Source: JBOHCT01 sp050699055 (GTDB taxonomy: Bacteria > Actinomycetota > Actinomycetes > Streptosporangiales > JBOHCT01). Taken from it: a stretch of 56,021 nucleotides of DNA. How positions within the stretch are numbered: the stretch's first letter is position 1; every line of letters begins with the position of its first letter. Positions 8,411-16,830 of the stretch are shown here, one piece after another. Made by a program: the position numbers and the translations under genes. The notes below the pieces were generated by a model. The model was not told the DNA's origin and ran no database searches. It saw only the letters and a program-made list of their open reading frames with translations. The stretch spans positions 1 through 56,021 of the forward strand of contig JBOHCT010000002.1 of the NCBI GenBank assembly GCA_050699055.1. Direction: 5' to 3'.

Positions 8411-8887
8411 GTGCAGCCCACCCGTAAGCGCGCGTTGTCCCGACCCCTCGAGAAGTACCTGCTCAACCCACAGATGCGACTGGGCCTGAGACTCGGTATC
8501 GCGCCACCCAACTTCGCGCTCCTAGAGACCACCGGCCGACGCACCGGGCTGCCGCGACGCACACCAGTCGGCAACGGGCTCCGGAAGGACACTTTCTGGC
8601 TGGTCGCCGAGCACGGGCGGCGTTGCGACTACGTGCGCAACCTGCTGGCGGATCCGAGAGTGCGGGTCAAGGTCGACCATGCCTGGCGTGCGGGGGTAGC
8701 GACCCTCATGCCAGACGACGATGGTCTCGCGCGTCGCCGACAGCTCGACGAAGCCCAGGGCCGCGGTGGCCGCATCGATGGAGCCATCTTCCGCGCCACC
8801 GCCACCGACCCGCTGACGATCCGGATCGACCTCGAACCGTCCACGACCGGTACATCCCACCACGACGCTTCGGTTCACGCTCCGTAA
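8411..8887 (+). CDS. F420-dependent nitroreductase-like protein (DDN family)
   Basis: The 158-residue protein has the family signature around LLETTGRRTGLPRRTPVGN and the downstream VRNLLADPRVRVKVD, as in deazaflavin-dependent nitroreductases of mycobacteria. These small split-barrel enzymes use reduced F420 to reduce quinones or nitro compounds. The GTG at 8411 has a GAAGGG site 7-8 bases upstream; an ATG at 8381 lies inside the promoter and is less likely. Control by the divergent MarR gene is likely. The substrate is unknown. Confidence 0.82.
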   Translation: MQPTRKRALSRPLEKYLLNPQMRLGLRLGIAPPNFALLETTGRRTGLPRRTPVGNGLRKDTFWLVAEHGRRCDYVRNLLADPRVRVKVDHAWRAGVATLMPDDDGLARRRQLDEAQGRGGRIDGAIFRATATDPLTIRIDLEPSTTGTSHHDASVHAP

Positions 8888-9017
8888 ACCCGCGGCAGGC
8901 GAGCGCACGAGGGCTGGCGGTCGAAGGACGAGACGGTGCGACGGCTGATGGGCTGTTCGGCGATCCCGCCCCGGCAGAAGGTCATGTTCGCCACGATTCT
9001 TTGTCAGTGCCTCGCGC

Positions 9018-9039
9018 TAGAGTTCGAACATGTGTTCTG
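9018..9039 (+). promoter_or_regulatory. SOS (LexA) box and -10 at the DUF222 remnant
   Basis: CGAAC (9025-9029), four bases, then GTTCT (9034-9038) differs by one base from the actinobacterial LexA box CGAACnnnnGTTCG. It spans the ATG at 9030, with a -10-like TAGAGT at 9018-9023. The transcript would be leaderless. DUF222/13E12 genes are known LexA targets in mycobacteria. Confidence 0.55.
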
Positions 9040-9390
9040 GTTGGGAAGATCTCCTTGGTCCGCTGGAGGCGGCCGCGGGGCAGCTGGCGGCCGATCCGGC
9101 GCCGTACGGGTCGGCGGCGATGGAAGAGACCGAGCGGCTGTCACGGGTGATCGACTTGGCGGAGGCGGCGGTCGCGGCCCGGGTGGACCACGTGGACGCG
9201 GAGAAGGCGGTCAGGGCGTTCGGGTGCGGGTGCACGTCGACGTGGCTTAAGGCAAGCCTGTGGCATGCGGTCCGGGCGAGCGTCCGAGCGTACGGCCTTG
9301 GCGCGGCAGCTGCGGCGGCTGCCGCAGGCGGCGAAGCTGTTCACGTCCGGGAGACTCGGGTACGGCAACTCGGCGGCAATCGCGCACGCG
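9030..9390 (+). pseudogene. DUF222 / 13E12-repeat HNH endonuclease remnant
   Basis: The first frame begins MCSGWEDLLGPLEAAAGQLA and reads to GCTSTWLKA. The family then continues in a second frame (GRASERTALARQLRRLPQAA, then SGRLGYGNSAAIAHA), so a frameshift lies at about 9250-9265. Homology stops near 9390. Intact members are about 400-500 residues and end in an HNH nuclease domain, which is wholly absent. The gene is dead, but its LexA-type promoter remains. Confidence 0.8.
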
Positions 9391-9556
9391 GCTGGAAGGC
9401 ACCACTGCACCACCGGCTGCGGCGCGGGTTCGGGGGTGGTGAGCGTCCCCCATCGGTTTCGGCGGGGACCGCCGGTCGGTGGCATCATGGAAGCGAGGCA
9501 GAAGGGCACACCTTCCCCGTGACAGTCGAGCGTTTCCCTTCCCCGCCCCATCGGTC

Positions 9557-9733
9557 ATGGTCAACTGGCTACTCGCAGCGGTTCCGTCGGTCGTGTTCGG
9601 CGCCGCTCTGGTGTACCTCTTGTGGTCGGTGCTCATTCGTCCCGAGCTCGGCCGCCGGCCCGACGCGCGCTCGGATGACGCGGACACGGACCGATCCGCG
9701 GACGGCGGCTCCGAGCCTCCGGTGGGGGGCTAG
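9557..9733 (+). CDS. small single-pass membrane protein, unknown
   Basis: From the ATG at 9557 the 58-residue product has one strong hydrophobic helix (NWLLAAVPSVVFGAALVYLL, residues 3-22). A short basic stretch (RPELGRRPDAR) and an acidic, Ser-rich tail follow. Topology is probably N-out/C-in. I do not recognise a family. No strong ribosome site is visible, and the surroundings are degenerate, so it may be a chance frame. Confidence 0.35.
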   Translation: MVNWLLAAVPSVVFGAALVYLLWSVLIRPELGRRPDARSDDADTDRSADGGSEPPVGG

Positions 9734-9815
9734 TCACGCCCCGGGCCCAAGCGGGAGGCCGGCCAGCCTGGAGAGCCGGTGCGGAGTCCGACGGAGTTAC
9801 ATCATGCATCGCAGA

Positions 9816-9825
9816 ATGATATCAT
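9816..9825. promoter_or_regulatory. palindrome before vapBC, likely autoregulatory operator
   Basis: ATGATATCAT is a perfect 10-base palindrome ending six bases before the antitoxin ATG. Ribbon-helix-helix antitoxins typically bind such sites at their own promoters. Confidence 0.45.
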
Positions 9826-9831
9826 CGAGGT

Positions 9832-10071
9832 ATGATTCGCACCCAGATCTCACTCACAGAAGGCCAGATGACACGTGCGCAGCAGGAAGCACGCAGGCGG
9901 GGCACGTCTGTCGCCGCGCTGCTGCGCGACGCGCTGGATCGGCTGCTGGACGAGACAGGGGAGGCCGCCGTTCGGGATCGCGCGAAGCTCGCCGTCGGCG
10001 GTTTCCGCTCGGGCGCGTCTGACATCAGCTCTCGCCATGACGAGGTGTTGGCCGAGGCGCGGCGTTGGTGA
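9832..10071 (+). CDS. vapB: ribbon-helix-helix antitoxin, VapB type
   Basis: The 79-residue protein opens with the ribbon strand IRTQISLTEGQ followed by two helices (MTRAQQEARRRG, SVAALLRDALDRLLDE), the CopG/RHH DNA-binding fold. The C-terminal part is charged and probably wraps the toxin. It overlaps the toxin gene at its stop (GTGA), as usual for a co-translated pair. It should neutralise the PIN toxin and repress its own promoter at the upstream palindrome. Confidence 0.85.
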   Translation: MIRTQISLTEGQMTRAQQEARRRGTSVAALLRDALDRLLDETGEAAVRDRAKLAVGGFRSGASDISSRHDEVLAEARRW

Positions 10072-10505
10072 GCGTTTTCGTCGACACGTCCGCCCTCTAC
10101 GCCCTGCTCGACGAGGATGACGCCAACCACAAGCGAGCGGCTGCCAGTTGGCAGCGACTCGTTGACACGTCCACGCTCACCACCCATGCCTACGTAGTCG
10201 TCGAACTCTCCGCCCTGACGCAGCGGCGACTGGGCATGGACGCGGTCGCGCGGCTGCACCGTGCTCTTCTGCCAGTCGTACGGCAGTGGACAGTGGACGC
10301 GCACACCCACGGACGAGCCGTGGAACGATGGCTCGCCCAGAGTCGCCGTGGCCTGTCCCTTGTCGACATGACCAGCTTCGTCATGATGGGCGACCGCCGC
10401 CTGTTCTGGGCGTTCGCCTACGACGAGGACTTCGACTCCGCGGGCTTTGACACCCGTGTCGAGCGGTGGGTCCACTCCGCCGGCCAGGAGGGCGGGAAGC
10501 AGTAA
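10068..10505 (+). CDS. vapC: PIN-domain ribonuclease toxin, VapC type
   Basis: The 145-residue PIN domain has the acidic metal-binding set: the first Asp in VFVDTSALYALL, the Glu in VVVELSALTQ, the Asp in LSLVDMTSFVMM and the last Asp in FAYDEDFDSAGF. VapC toxins are Mg-dependent RNases that cut tRNA or rRNA. The GTG at 10068 overlaps the antitoxin stop. The PIN acidic residues appear intact, so the pair is likely functional. Confidence 0.88.
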   Translation: MSVFVDTSALYALLDEDDANHKRAAASWQRLVDTSTLTTHAYVVVELSALTQRRLGMDAVARLHRALLPVVRQWTVDAHTHGRAVERWLAQSRRGLSLVDMTSFVMMGDRRLFWAFAYDEDFDSAGFDTRVERWVHSAGQEGGKQ

Positions 10506-10558
10506 GGGGCAGGCCCGGCGCCGGTACGGCAGATCCCCGAGGATTTCGGAGCGGTAGG

Positions 10559-11104
10559 TCACGACTGGTCATTGCGAGGTGTCCTCGCCCGCAGCCGCTG
10601 GGCGGCCAAGTTACACCAGGCGACGTTCTCCCGTTCGTAGGCGATGCCGCGTGCGAGCGTCAGGCTGGGGCCAAGATCGGCGCCGTCGGGATCGGCGAGG
10701 GCGTCGGCCTGCCGTTGATAACGCTCGAGCTTGGCCGCTGACTGGGCGGCGCGCTCCTCGAGCGCTGTGACCAGCGCCTGGGGATCGGCGACGCCGGCCG
10801 AGTAGACCTTGACGGCCAGGTCCTCCTTGAGCGCCCCGGGCCTGGTCGGGGCGGCAGCGAAATCGCGCAGCGCCTCGCGGCCGGCCTGGGTGATCGCGAA
10901 CACGCGCTTGTTAGGCCGCCCCTGCTGGCGCACCGTACGGCCGCGAACCAAGCGCTGGTCCTCCAAACGATGCAGTTCCGTGTAGAGCTGCTGGGGCAAC
11001 GCGTGCCAGAAGTTGGCCACCGAAGCGTCAAAGCGCTTGGCCAGCTCGTAGCCCGACGCCTCTCGGTCGAGCAAGACCGCAAGCACGGCGTGCCGAAGTG
11101 CCAT
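10559..11104 (-). CDS. PadR-family transcriptional regulator
   Basis: The 181-residue protein starts MALRHAVLAVLLDREASGYE, the typical PadR winged-helix opening. It continues ALPQQLYTELHRLEDQRLV and wing residues GRPNKRVFAITQAGREAL. A longer C-terminal helical region (Vir_C-like) serves for dimerisation. The ATG at 11104 fits the family start. It is divergent from a SnoaL-like gene with an inverted repeat between them, so it probably represses that gene and itself. Confidence 0.88.
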   Translation of the reverse strand: MALRHAVLAVLLDREASGYELAKRFDASVANFWHALPQQLYTELHRLEDQRLVRGRTVRQQGRPNKRVFAITQAGREALRDFAAAPTRPGALKEDLAVKVYSAGVADPQALVTALEERAAQSAAKLERYQRQADALADPDGADLGPSLTLARGIAYERENVAWCNLAAQRLRARTPRNDQS

Positions 11105-11130
11105 CAGACCGCAGCATAGACAGCCTTGCA

Positions 11131-11150
11131 ATACTCAATTATTTGTGTAT
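11131..11150. promoter_or_regulatory. likely PadR operator
   Basis: ATACTCAA (11131-11138) and TTGTGTAT (11143-11150) form an inverted repeat with one mismatch and a four-base centre. It lies between the divergent PadR gene and the gene starting at 11161. PadR proteins commonly bind AT-rich palindromes of this size. Confidence 0.5.
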
Positions 11151-11160
11151 GCTTGCGACC

Positions 11161-11577
11161 ATGAGCGCTTCTGGACCCGTCCACCCGTTCCGCGCGGCGG
11201 CCGAAGCTCGCGACATCGACGCTCTGCTAAGCACGCTCGCCTCCGACGTCGTCCTGCATAGTCCCGTAACTTTCCACCCCTACGTCGGACGAGAGACAGT
11301 CGGTGGACTGCTGCGGCTGGTTTCCGAGGCCTTCGAAGGCTGGCACTGCACCGAGGAACTCCACGGGCCCAACGGCACCGTCGAGTTCGTGTTCCGCACG
11401 CGTGTGAATCAGCGTGAGCTCGAGGGCGTCGACTTGCTTCGACTCGACCCCGACGGGCTCGTATCCGACCTGACCGTGATGATCAGACCGCTGTCGGGCC
11501 TCGTCGCGCTCGCCCAGGCCATCGGCCCCAAGGTCGACGCCGCCGGCCTGAAGCCGTCGAACGGCGCGGCGGCGTGA
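11161..11577 (+). CDS. SnoaL/NTF2-like small fold protein
   Basis: The 138-residue product has the NTF2-like pattern: an N-terminal helix (FRAAAEARDIDALLSTLA), then DVVLHSPVTF and a run of beta strands ending in LTVMIRPLSGLVALAQAIG. The fold serves both enzymes (isomerases, cyclases) and binding proteins, so no reaction can be assigned. It faces the PadR gene across a likely operator and is probably induced by the PadR ligand. Confidence 0.75.
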   Translation: MSASGPVHPFRAAAEARDIDALLSTLASDVVLHSPVTFHPYVGRETVGGLLRLVSEAFEGWHCTEELHGPNGTVEFVFRTRVNQRELEGVDLLRLDPDGLVSDLTVMIRPLSGLVALAQAIGPKVDAAGLKPSNGAAA

Positions 11578-11880
11578 GCCGATAACTCCGCAGGCTCCGA
11601 TAGCGGATCCTCTTCCGGGACACCGGCGTGCCCGCCACGTGCCGTAGCCGGGGCACGCATCGGTCACCAATGGTCGCTAGCAGGCGCAGCTGAATGTGTC
11701 CTGAACTGCGGCGACGGCGGCAGCCGACGGCCTCGGGGTTCGAATCCCTCCGAGCGCGCAACGTAAGCCCAGGTCACAGTCTTGATGACGTGTCCCACCA
11801 CGAGCCGTGGCTCCCGAAGCGACTGCTGGCCAGCCGGGTCTGCTTCGTTCGTAGGCAGGCGAGGACTATAATTCAGACCA
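11578..11880. other. gene-free stretch with a tRNA 3'-end fragment
   Basis: No coding frame is supported here. Bases 11733-11760 look like the T-arm and acceptor 3' strand of a tRNA: GGTTCGAATCCC with stem pairs, then CGAGCGC. No matching 5' acceptor strand (GCGCTCG) is present within 120 bases upstream, so it is not a complete tRNA. Such fragments are typical attachment-site scars of integrated elements. Bases 11858-11880 probably carry the promoter of the next toxin-antitoxin pair. Confidence 0.45.
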
Positions 11881-12170
11881 TGACGTTGACGGCTCTATCG
11901 GTGAGCGAGGCGAAGGCACACCTCAACGAGTTGGCCCACCGTGTGTACGCACAGCATGAGCGTGTGACGCTGACGCGCAACGGAACCCCGGAGGTGGTCC
12001 TGCTCTCCGTGGACGACTTGGAAGGTCTGGAAACCACGCTGGAGACGCTGGCTGACTCCGGCTCACTCGCTCGTATCAAGGAGTCCCTGGAGGAACTGGA
12101 GCGCGGCGAGGAGGGCGTCGACGTTGCGGAGGTCCGGAAGCAGCTACGCCGCCGTGTCGCCGGCGAATGA
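11881..12170 (+). CDS. antitoxin, Phd/YefM (type II) family
   Basis: The 96-residue protein reads LSVSEAKAHLNELAHRVY at the N-terminus and RVTLTRNGTPEVVLLSVDDL after it, the classic Phd/YefM DNA-binding and dimer domain. The C-terminal acidic helices (SLARIKESLEELERGEEG) would bind the toxin. The stop overlaps the toxin start. It likely represses the operon together with the toxin. Confidence 0.87.
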
Positions 12171-12448
12171 CGGGAGGCCGGCCCTACCGGGTACGTCTCA
12201 TGGGTCCCGCGCGGCGTGCGATCGCGGAGAAGCTACCGGAAGCCGTGGCCGCAGCCGTCCTCGAGTTTTGCGAGGGAGACCTCGCCGTGAATCCCCGCCG
12301 CGTGGGTAAGGAGTTGTTCGGCCCGTTCTCCGGCTGCCATGGCGCGCGTCGTGGCACGTACCGGGTCGTCTACCGCATCGACGAAGCGCGGCGCGTCGTG
12401 CACGTAGTCGACGTTGCTCACCGCAGAGATGCATACCGCCGGCGGTAA
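12167..12448 (+). CDS. toxin, RelE/ParE family
   Basis: The 93-residue basic protein has the RelE fold pattern: YRVRLMGPARRAIAEKLPE, then KELFGPFSGCHGARRGTYRV, VYRIDEARRVVHVVDVAHR and a terminal Tyr-Arg. RelE toxins cut mRNA in the ribosome; ParE relatives attack gyrase, and sequence alone does not separate them well. The conserved Arg and His residues near the end are present. The ATG overlaps the antitoxin stop (ATGA). Confidence 0.87.
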   Translation: MTGGRPYRVRLMGPARRAIAEKLPEAVAAAVLEFCEGDLAVNPRRVGKELFGPFSGCHGARRGTYRVVYRIDEARRVVHVVDVAHRRDAYRRR

Positions 12449-12533
12449 GTCGTCCGGTACAGAGACGCCGAAATATCGCGCACACGGCTCCGGAGCGTGA
12501 TCGTGTGTAGAGGGCGACGTACGCTATGACCTG

Positions 12534-13041
12534 CTTCGATGGACCTGACAAGATTGCTTTCCTTGGCCCCGTGTCCAAGGCGTCGATGAAATCGTAGCTG
12601 GTCGGTATGTCGCCCGCGCTGGTGAACATCTCCCGTTCGGCCTGCATGCGCGCACGGGTGTAGGCAGTGGTGGGTCCGGCACTGGAGATCAAGACGGCCC
12701 GGTCGACTAGCTGTGGTCGGGTGCGGCATAGCTCCTCGGCGATGAAGCCGCCGAGAGACACTCCGATCAGGTGACAGCGTTCCAGGCCAAGATGGGCGAT
12801 CAGGTGTGCGGTGTCGGCGGCCATTGCCGCGATCGTGTACGGCGCCGGTGGGCCGTCGGAGGGGTCCACTCCTCTGCTGGCGAACGTGACCACTTGATAC
12901 CAGGCCTGGGTGAGGGCCGGGACAAGCAGATAGTCCCAGACGACGGGAGACATGCCGGCGCCGCCGATGAGTACGACCGGTGTGCCTGCGCCGTGGGGTT
13001 TGAAGGGCCAGCCGTACCCCGTCCGCTTCGACCGTGTCCAT
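12534..13041 (-). pseudogene. alpha/beta hydrolase remnant
   Basis: Translation from about 13041 gives MDTVEADGVRLA. A shift of frame near 12990-13005 then brings in FKPHGAGTPVVLIGGAGMSP and the body of an alpha/beta hydrolase. The nucleophile elbow GVSLGGFIAEEL is intact, followed by VLISSAGPT. Recognisable sequence stops at about 12534 (TGPRKAILSGPSK), before the catalytic Asp and His. Intact relatives are about 260-290 residues. A 5' frameshift and a missing 3' third make it non-functional. Confidence 0.75.
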
Positions 13042-13206
13042 CAGCCGCCTTCTACGTTTGTCGAGTCATGCGGGTGCCGCGGCCGACGAAACTCGTTGCA
13101 ACTCGCGGCAGCCACAGTCGGGCCGTCGCCGCCACCTACCACCAGGTGTGGTGGCCCCACACCGACAACCCGGAGGCGCGTCGCCTGCGGCTGTCCGTCA
13201 CCGGCG

Positions 13207-13785
13207 CTAGAGCGTATTCGCGCGGCGGACCGCCTCGGCGGCGTCCTCGGCCCGCTGCCGGGCTTCGACGGTGAAACGCTCATCGAGGTCGCCTAGCTCC
13301 ACGTCGATCCGGACGAGCTCGGCGGCGGACCGCGCCGCCGCCTCCGCGAGAAGCACGGCGGTCCGCGCGTCGCCCACGAGGTTGGGGTTGCCCTCCCGGG
13401 CCAGCCGGGCGCCGAGCTCGGCCACCTCAGCGGCCACGCCCGCGATGCGCAGCGGGACCTCGGCCGCGCGTTCCAGGGACTCGCGAATGCGTGCGCCGGG
13501 TCCCGACCCACTCTCGCGGGGCAGCGCGTACGCGGCGAGGACGGCGCCGTACGCGTCGGCGTCGGCGTCGGCGAGCGGTCCCGCGGCGGCGCGCAGCTCG
13601 TCCGCGCGCCCGGCGACGTCCGCGGCGTCCCCGAGCCGCCCCTCGGAGTAGCGGGCCGCCATCGCGACCAGCCCGGCCGCCATCGCCGTGACGACCGCCG
13701 CGACGCACCCACCGCCGGGCGCCGGCTCCCGCGCGGCGACCGCGTCCAGGAACTCGCCGACGGTGGAGTCCAGGTACGACGTCAC
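13207..13785 (-). CDS. fchA: methenyl-THF cyclohydrolase / formiminoTHF cyclodeaminase-family protein
   Basis: The 192-residue protein matches the all-helical cyclodeaminase family, with the N-terminal signature PAPGGGCVAAVVTAMAAGLV and the later GNPNLVGDARTAVLLAEAA. Bacterial members (FchA) hydrolyse 5,10-methenyl-THF to 10-formyl-THF or deaminate formimino-THF. The GTG start directly follows the fhs stop. It is the last gene of the long minus-strand train. Beside fhs and metF the cyclohydrolase role fits better than histidine breakdown, since no hut genes are near. Confidence 0.85.
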   Translation of the reverse strand: MTSYLDSTVGEFLDAVAAREPAPGGGCVAAVVTAMAAGLVAMAARYSEGRLGDAADVAGRADELRAAAGPLADADADAYGAVLAAYALPRESGSGPGARIRESLERAAEVPLRIAGVAAEVAELGARLAREGNPNLVGDARTAVLLAEAAARSAAELVRIDVELGDLDERFTVEARQRAEDAAEAVRRANTL

Positions 13786-15483
13786 TCAGAACAGCCCCAC
13801 GGTCTCCCCGTCGGCGTCGATGTCGACGTGCGCCGCCGCCGGGTCGCTGCCGAGCCCCGGCATCGTGCGCATGTCGCCGCAGATCGGGTACACGAATCCG
13901 GCGCCGGCCGCCGCGCGGACCTCACGGACCGGCAGCGTCCAGCCGGTCGGCGCGCCCTTGAGCGCCGGGTCGGCCGACAGCGACAGGTGGTTCTTGGCCA
14001 TGCAGATCGGCAGCCGGCCGAACCCGGCGCGCTCGTAGGTGTCCAGCGACCGTGCCGCCTCCGCCGAGTACTCGACGCCGTCCGCGCCGTAGATCTTCGT
14101 CGCGATAGCCTCGATCTTCTCCCGCAGCGAGGCGTCGTCCGGGTAGAGCAGCCGAAAGTCCGTCGGTTCGTCCACGGCCTCGGCCACCGCCTCGGCGAGC
14201 TCGGTCGCACCCCGTCCCCCGTCGGTGAAATGCGTCGACACCGCGCAGCGCGCCCCTTCCTCCTCGGCGATCTCGCGGATCACCTGGTACTCCGAGGGGT
14301 GGTCGGTAGGGAAGGCGTTGACCGCCACCACCGGGGTGACGCCGTGCACGCGGACGTTCTCGATCTGCTTGCGCAGGTTCGCCGCCCCGGCGGCCACGTC
14401 GTCCGGGTTCTCCGCGAGCAGCTCGTCCGGCAGCGGCCGGCCGGCCACGATCGTGTACTTGCCGGAGTGCGACTTGAGCGCCCGCACGGTGGCGACCAGC
14501 ACCGCGGCGTCGGGCCGTTCACCTGAGACCCGGCACTTGATGTTGAAGAACCGCTCAGCCCCCATGTCGGCGCCGAACCCGGCCTCGGTGATGTGCACGT
14601 CGCCGGTACGCAGCCCGATGAGGTCCGCCGTCACCGACGAGTTGCCCGTGGCGATGTTGCCGAACGGGCCGCAGTGCACGAGCGCGGGGGTGTTCTCGTA
14701 CGTCTGCAGCAAGTTCGGCTTGATCGCCTCGCGCAACAGGACCGTCATCGTCCCCGCGGCCTGCAGCTGCTCGGCGGTCACCGGCTCCCCGTCGCGCGTG
14801 TAGCCCACGACGATCCGCCCGAGCCGCTCGCGGAGGTCCCGCAGCGACGTCACGAGCGCCAGGGTGGCCATGACCTCGGACGCGGCGGTGATGTCGAAGC
14901 CGGTCTGCCGCGGCACGCCGTCGACCCGGCCGCCGAGGCCGACGACGAGGTTGCGCAACGCCCGGTCGTTGACGTCGAGTACCCGGCGCCAGGTGATGTT
15001 GTGCAGGTCGAGCCCGAGCGCGTTGCCCCGGTACAGGTGGTTGTCCACCATCGCGGCCAGCTGGTTGTGCGCCGCCGCGACCGCGTGCATGTCGCCGGTG
15101 AGGTGGAGGTTGAGCTTCTCCATCGGCACGACCTGGCTGTAGCCGCCGCCCGCCGCGCCGCCCTTGATGCCCAGGGCGGGGCCCATGGAGGCTTCCCTGA
15201 CCGCGATGGTCGCCTTGCGGCCGAGCTGGGTCATGCCCTGCCCGAGCCCGACGGTGGTCGTGGTCTTGCCCTCCCCCAGCGGCGTCGGGGTGATGCCGGT
15301 CACCACGACGTACTTGGCCCGCGGGCGACTGGCGAGCTCGTCGATCGCGTCCAGACTGATCTTCATCACGTCGCGCCCGTACGGCTCCAGCAGGTGGCTG
15401 CCCAGGCCCATCTCGCCCGCGACGTCCTCGATCGGCTTGAGCGCGGCGCTCCGCGCGATCTCCAGGTTGCTCGGAACCGTCAT
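13786..15483 (-). CDS. fhs: formate-tetrahydrofolate ligase
   Basis: The 565-residue protein covers the whole family (usual length about 555-560). The P-loop-like TPTPLGEGKTTT is at residues 65-76, followed by conserved KGGAAGGGYSQV and MATLALVTSLRDL. It joins formate, ATP and THF to 10-formyl-THF, or runs in reverse to make ATP when C1 units are oxidised. The ATG at 15483 has a GAGGAGG site; the frame extends to 15537 without better starts. It lies between metK and the cyclohydrolase gene. Confidence 0.95.
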   Translation of the reverse strand: MTVPSNLEIARSAALKPIEDVAGEMGLGSHLLEPYGRDVMKISLDAIDELASRPRAKYVVVTGITPTPLGEGKTTTTVGLGQGMTQLGRKATIAVREASMGPALGIKGGAAGGGYSQVVPMEKLNLHLTGDMHAVAAAHNQLAAMVDNHLYRGNALGLDLHNITWRRVLDVNDRALRNLVVGLGGRVDGVPRQTGFDITAASEVMATLALVTSLRDLRERLGRIVVGYTRDGEPVTAEQLQAAGTMTVLLREAIKPNLLQTYENTPALVHCGPFGNIATGNSSVTADLIGLRTGDVHITEAGFGADMGAERFFNIKCRVSGERPDAAVLVATVRALKSHSGKYTIVAGRPLPDELLAENPDDVAAGAANLRKQIENVRVHGVTPVVAVNAFPTDHPSEYQVIREIAEEEGARCAVSTHFTDGGRGATELAEAVAEAVDEPTDFRLLYPDDASLREKIEAIATKIYGADGVEYSAEAARSLDTYERAGFGRLPICMAKNHLSLSADPALKGAPTGWTLPVREVRAAAGAGFVYPICGDMRTMPGLGSDPAAAHVDIDADGETVGLF

Positions 15484-15597
15484 CCTTGCCCTCCTCAGCC
15501 GCCGAGTGCTCGACATCCCGACCATCCACTCTCGCACCCGGGAGAATCTGTTCGCGAACCGTCCAGGGCAACGGGCACGCTGCCAGCGGAGCGTCCC

Positions 15598-16830
15598 TTA
15601 CCCGGACACGTCCAGCCCGGCCTCGGCACGCAGGATGTCGGTCTTGTCGGTCCGCTCCCAGGTGAAATCGTGCTCGGTGCGCCCGAAGTGGCCGTACGCG
15701 GCGGTCCGCCGATAGATCGGCCGATGCAGGTCGAGGTACTGGCGGAAGGCCGCGGGACGCAGGTCGAAATGCTTCTCCACGAGAGCGGCGATCGCGGAGC
15801 GCGGGATCCTCTCCGTGCCGAACGTCTCGATCAGCGTCGACAGCGGCCGCGCGACCCCGATGGCGTACGCGAGCTGGAGCTCGAGCCGGTCCGCGACGCC
15901 GGCGGCCACGAGGTTCTTCGCGACGTACCGGGCCGCGTACGAGGCCGACCTGTCGACCTTGGAGGGGTCCTTGCCGGAGAACGCGCCGCCCCCGTGGCGC
16001 GCCATCCCCCCGTAGGTGTCGACGATGATCTTGCGACCGGTGAGACCGGAGTCGCCCACCGGCCCTCCGATGACGAAACGGCCGGTCGGGTTGACGAAGA
16101 AGCTGTCCCGCAGCGTCCGCGGGTCGTAGAGATCCGTGGGGAGCACCGGAACGACCACGTGCTCCCACAGCGCGTCGGCCAGCTTGTCCTCCACACCCTC
16201 CTCGTGCTGGGTGGAGATCAACACCTTCTCGACCGCGACCGGTACCCAGTCGCGGTAACGCACGGTCACCTGCGACTTGCCATCCGGGCGCAGGTACGGC
16301 ATGACCCCGCTCCTGCGCATATCGGCCATCCGGTGAGCCAGTCGATGGGCGAGCGCGACCGGCGCCGGCATCAGCTCCGGCGTCTCGCGCGTCGCGTAGC
16401 CGAACATCATCCCCTGATCGCCCGCTCCAACGCGGTCGTAGTCGTTGGTCACGTCTCCGTGTCCCTGGTGCTCCCGCCACTCCTGCGCGGCGTCGACCCC
16501 TCGAGCGATGTCGGGCGACTGCTTGTCCAAGGCGGTGAGGACGGCGCAGCACTTCCCGTCGAAACCGTAGACGCCGTCGTTGTAGCCGATCTCGCAGATC
16601 GTGTCGCGGGCGATCTGGGCGAAGTCGAGCACCGCGCTCGTCGTGATCTCCCCGGCCACGAGAACCAGACCGGTCGTGAGGAGGGTCTCACAGGCGACCC
16701 GCGAGCAGGGGTCCTCCCGCAGGGCGGCGTCCACGACCGCGTCGGAGATCTGGTCCGCGATCTTGTCCGGATGCCCCTCGGTGACCGACTCCGAGGTGAA
16801 CAGGAAGTCGTCGTCTTCGTGCCTGCCCAT
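15598..16830 (-). CDS. metK: S-adenosylmethionine synthetase
   Basis: The 410-residue protein has all three MetK signatures: the N-terminal TSESVTEGHPDKIADQISD, the ATP-binding GAGDQGMMFGYA and the Gly-rich GGGAFSGKDPSKVDRS. It makes SAM from methionine and ATP. Its start overlaps the stop of the MetE-core gene (TGATG), so methyl-cycle steps are translated together. No SAM riboswitch is visible before it; it has no promoter region of its own. It is likely a dedicated copy beside a house-keeping metK elsewhere, which the window cannot confirm. Confidence 0.95.
   Translation of the reverse strand: MGRHEDDDFLFTSESVTEGHPDKIADQISDAVVDAALREDPCSRVACETLLTTGLVLVAGEITTSAVLDFAQIARDTICEIGYNDGVYGFDGKCCAVLTALDKQSPDIARGVDAAQEWREHQGHGDVTNDYDRVGAGDQGMMFGYATRETPELMPAPVALAHRLAHRMADMRRSGVMPYLRPDGKSQVTVRYRDWVPVAVEKVLISTQHEEGVEDKLADALWEHVVVPVLPTDLYDPRTLRDSFFVNPTGRFVIGGPVGDSGLTGRKIIVDTYGGMARHGGGAFSGKDPSKVDRSASYAARYVAKNLVAAGVADRLELQLAYAIGVARPLSTLIETFGTERIPRSAIAALVEKHFDLRPAAFRQYLDLHRPIYRRTAAYGHFGRTEHDFTWERTDKTDILRAEAGLDVSG

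Noticed and set aside
7840..8592. A 250-residue MarR protein starting at 8592
   Set aside because: The extension runs through the operator and promoter and well into the divergent gene; the family length fits the GTG at 8331.
11690..11775. A complete tRNA gene
   Set aside because: Only the T-arm and 3' acceptor strand are present. No complementary 5' acceptor strand, D-arm or anticodon arm is found upstream.
13042..13206. Possible plus-strand gene between the dead hydrolase and fchA
   Set aside because: The frame has a plausible start, but no recognisable family, no ribosome site and no conserved pattern.
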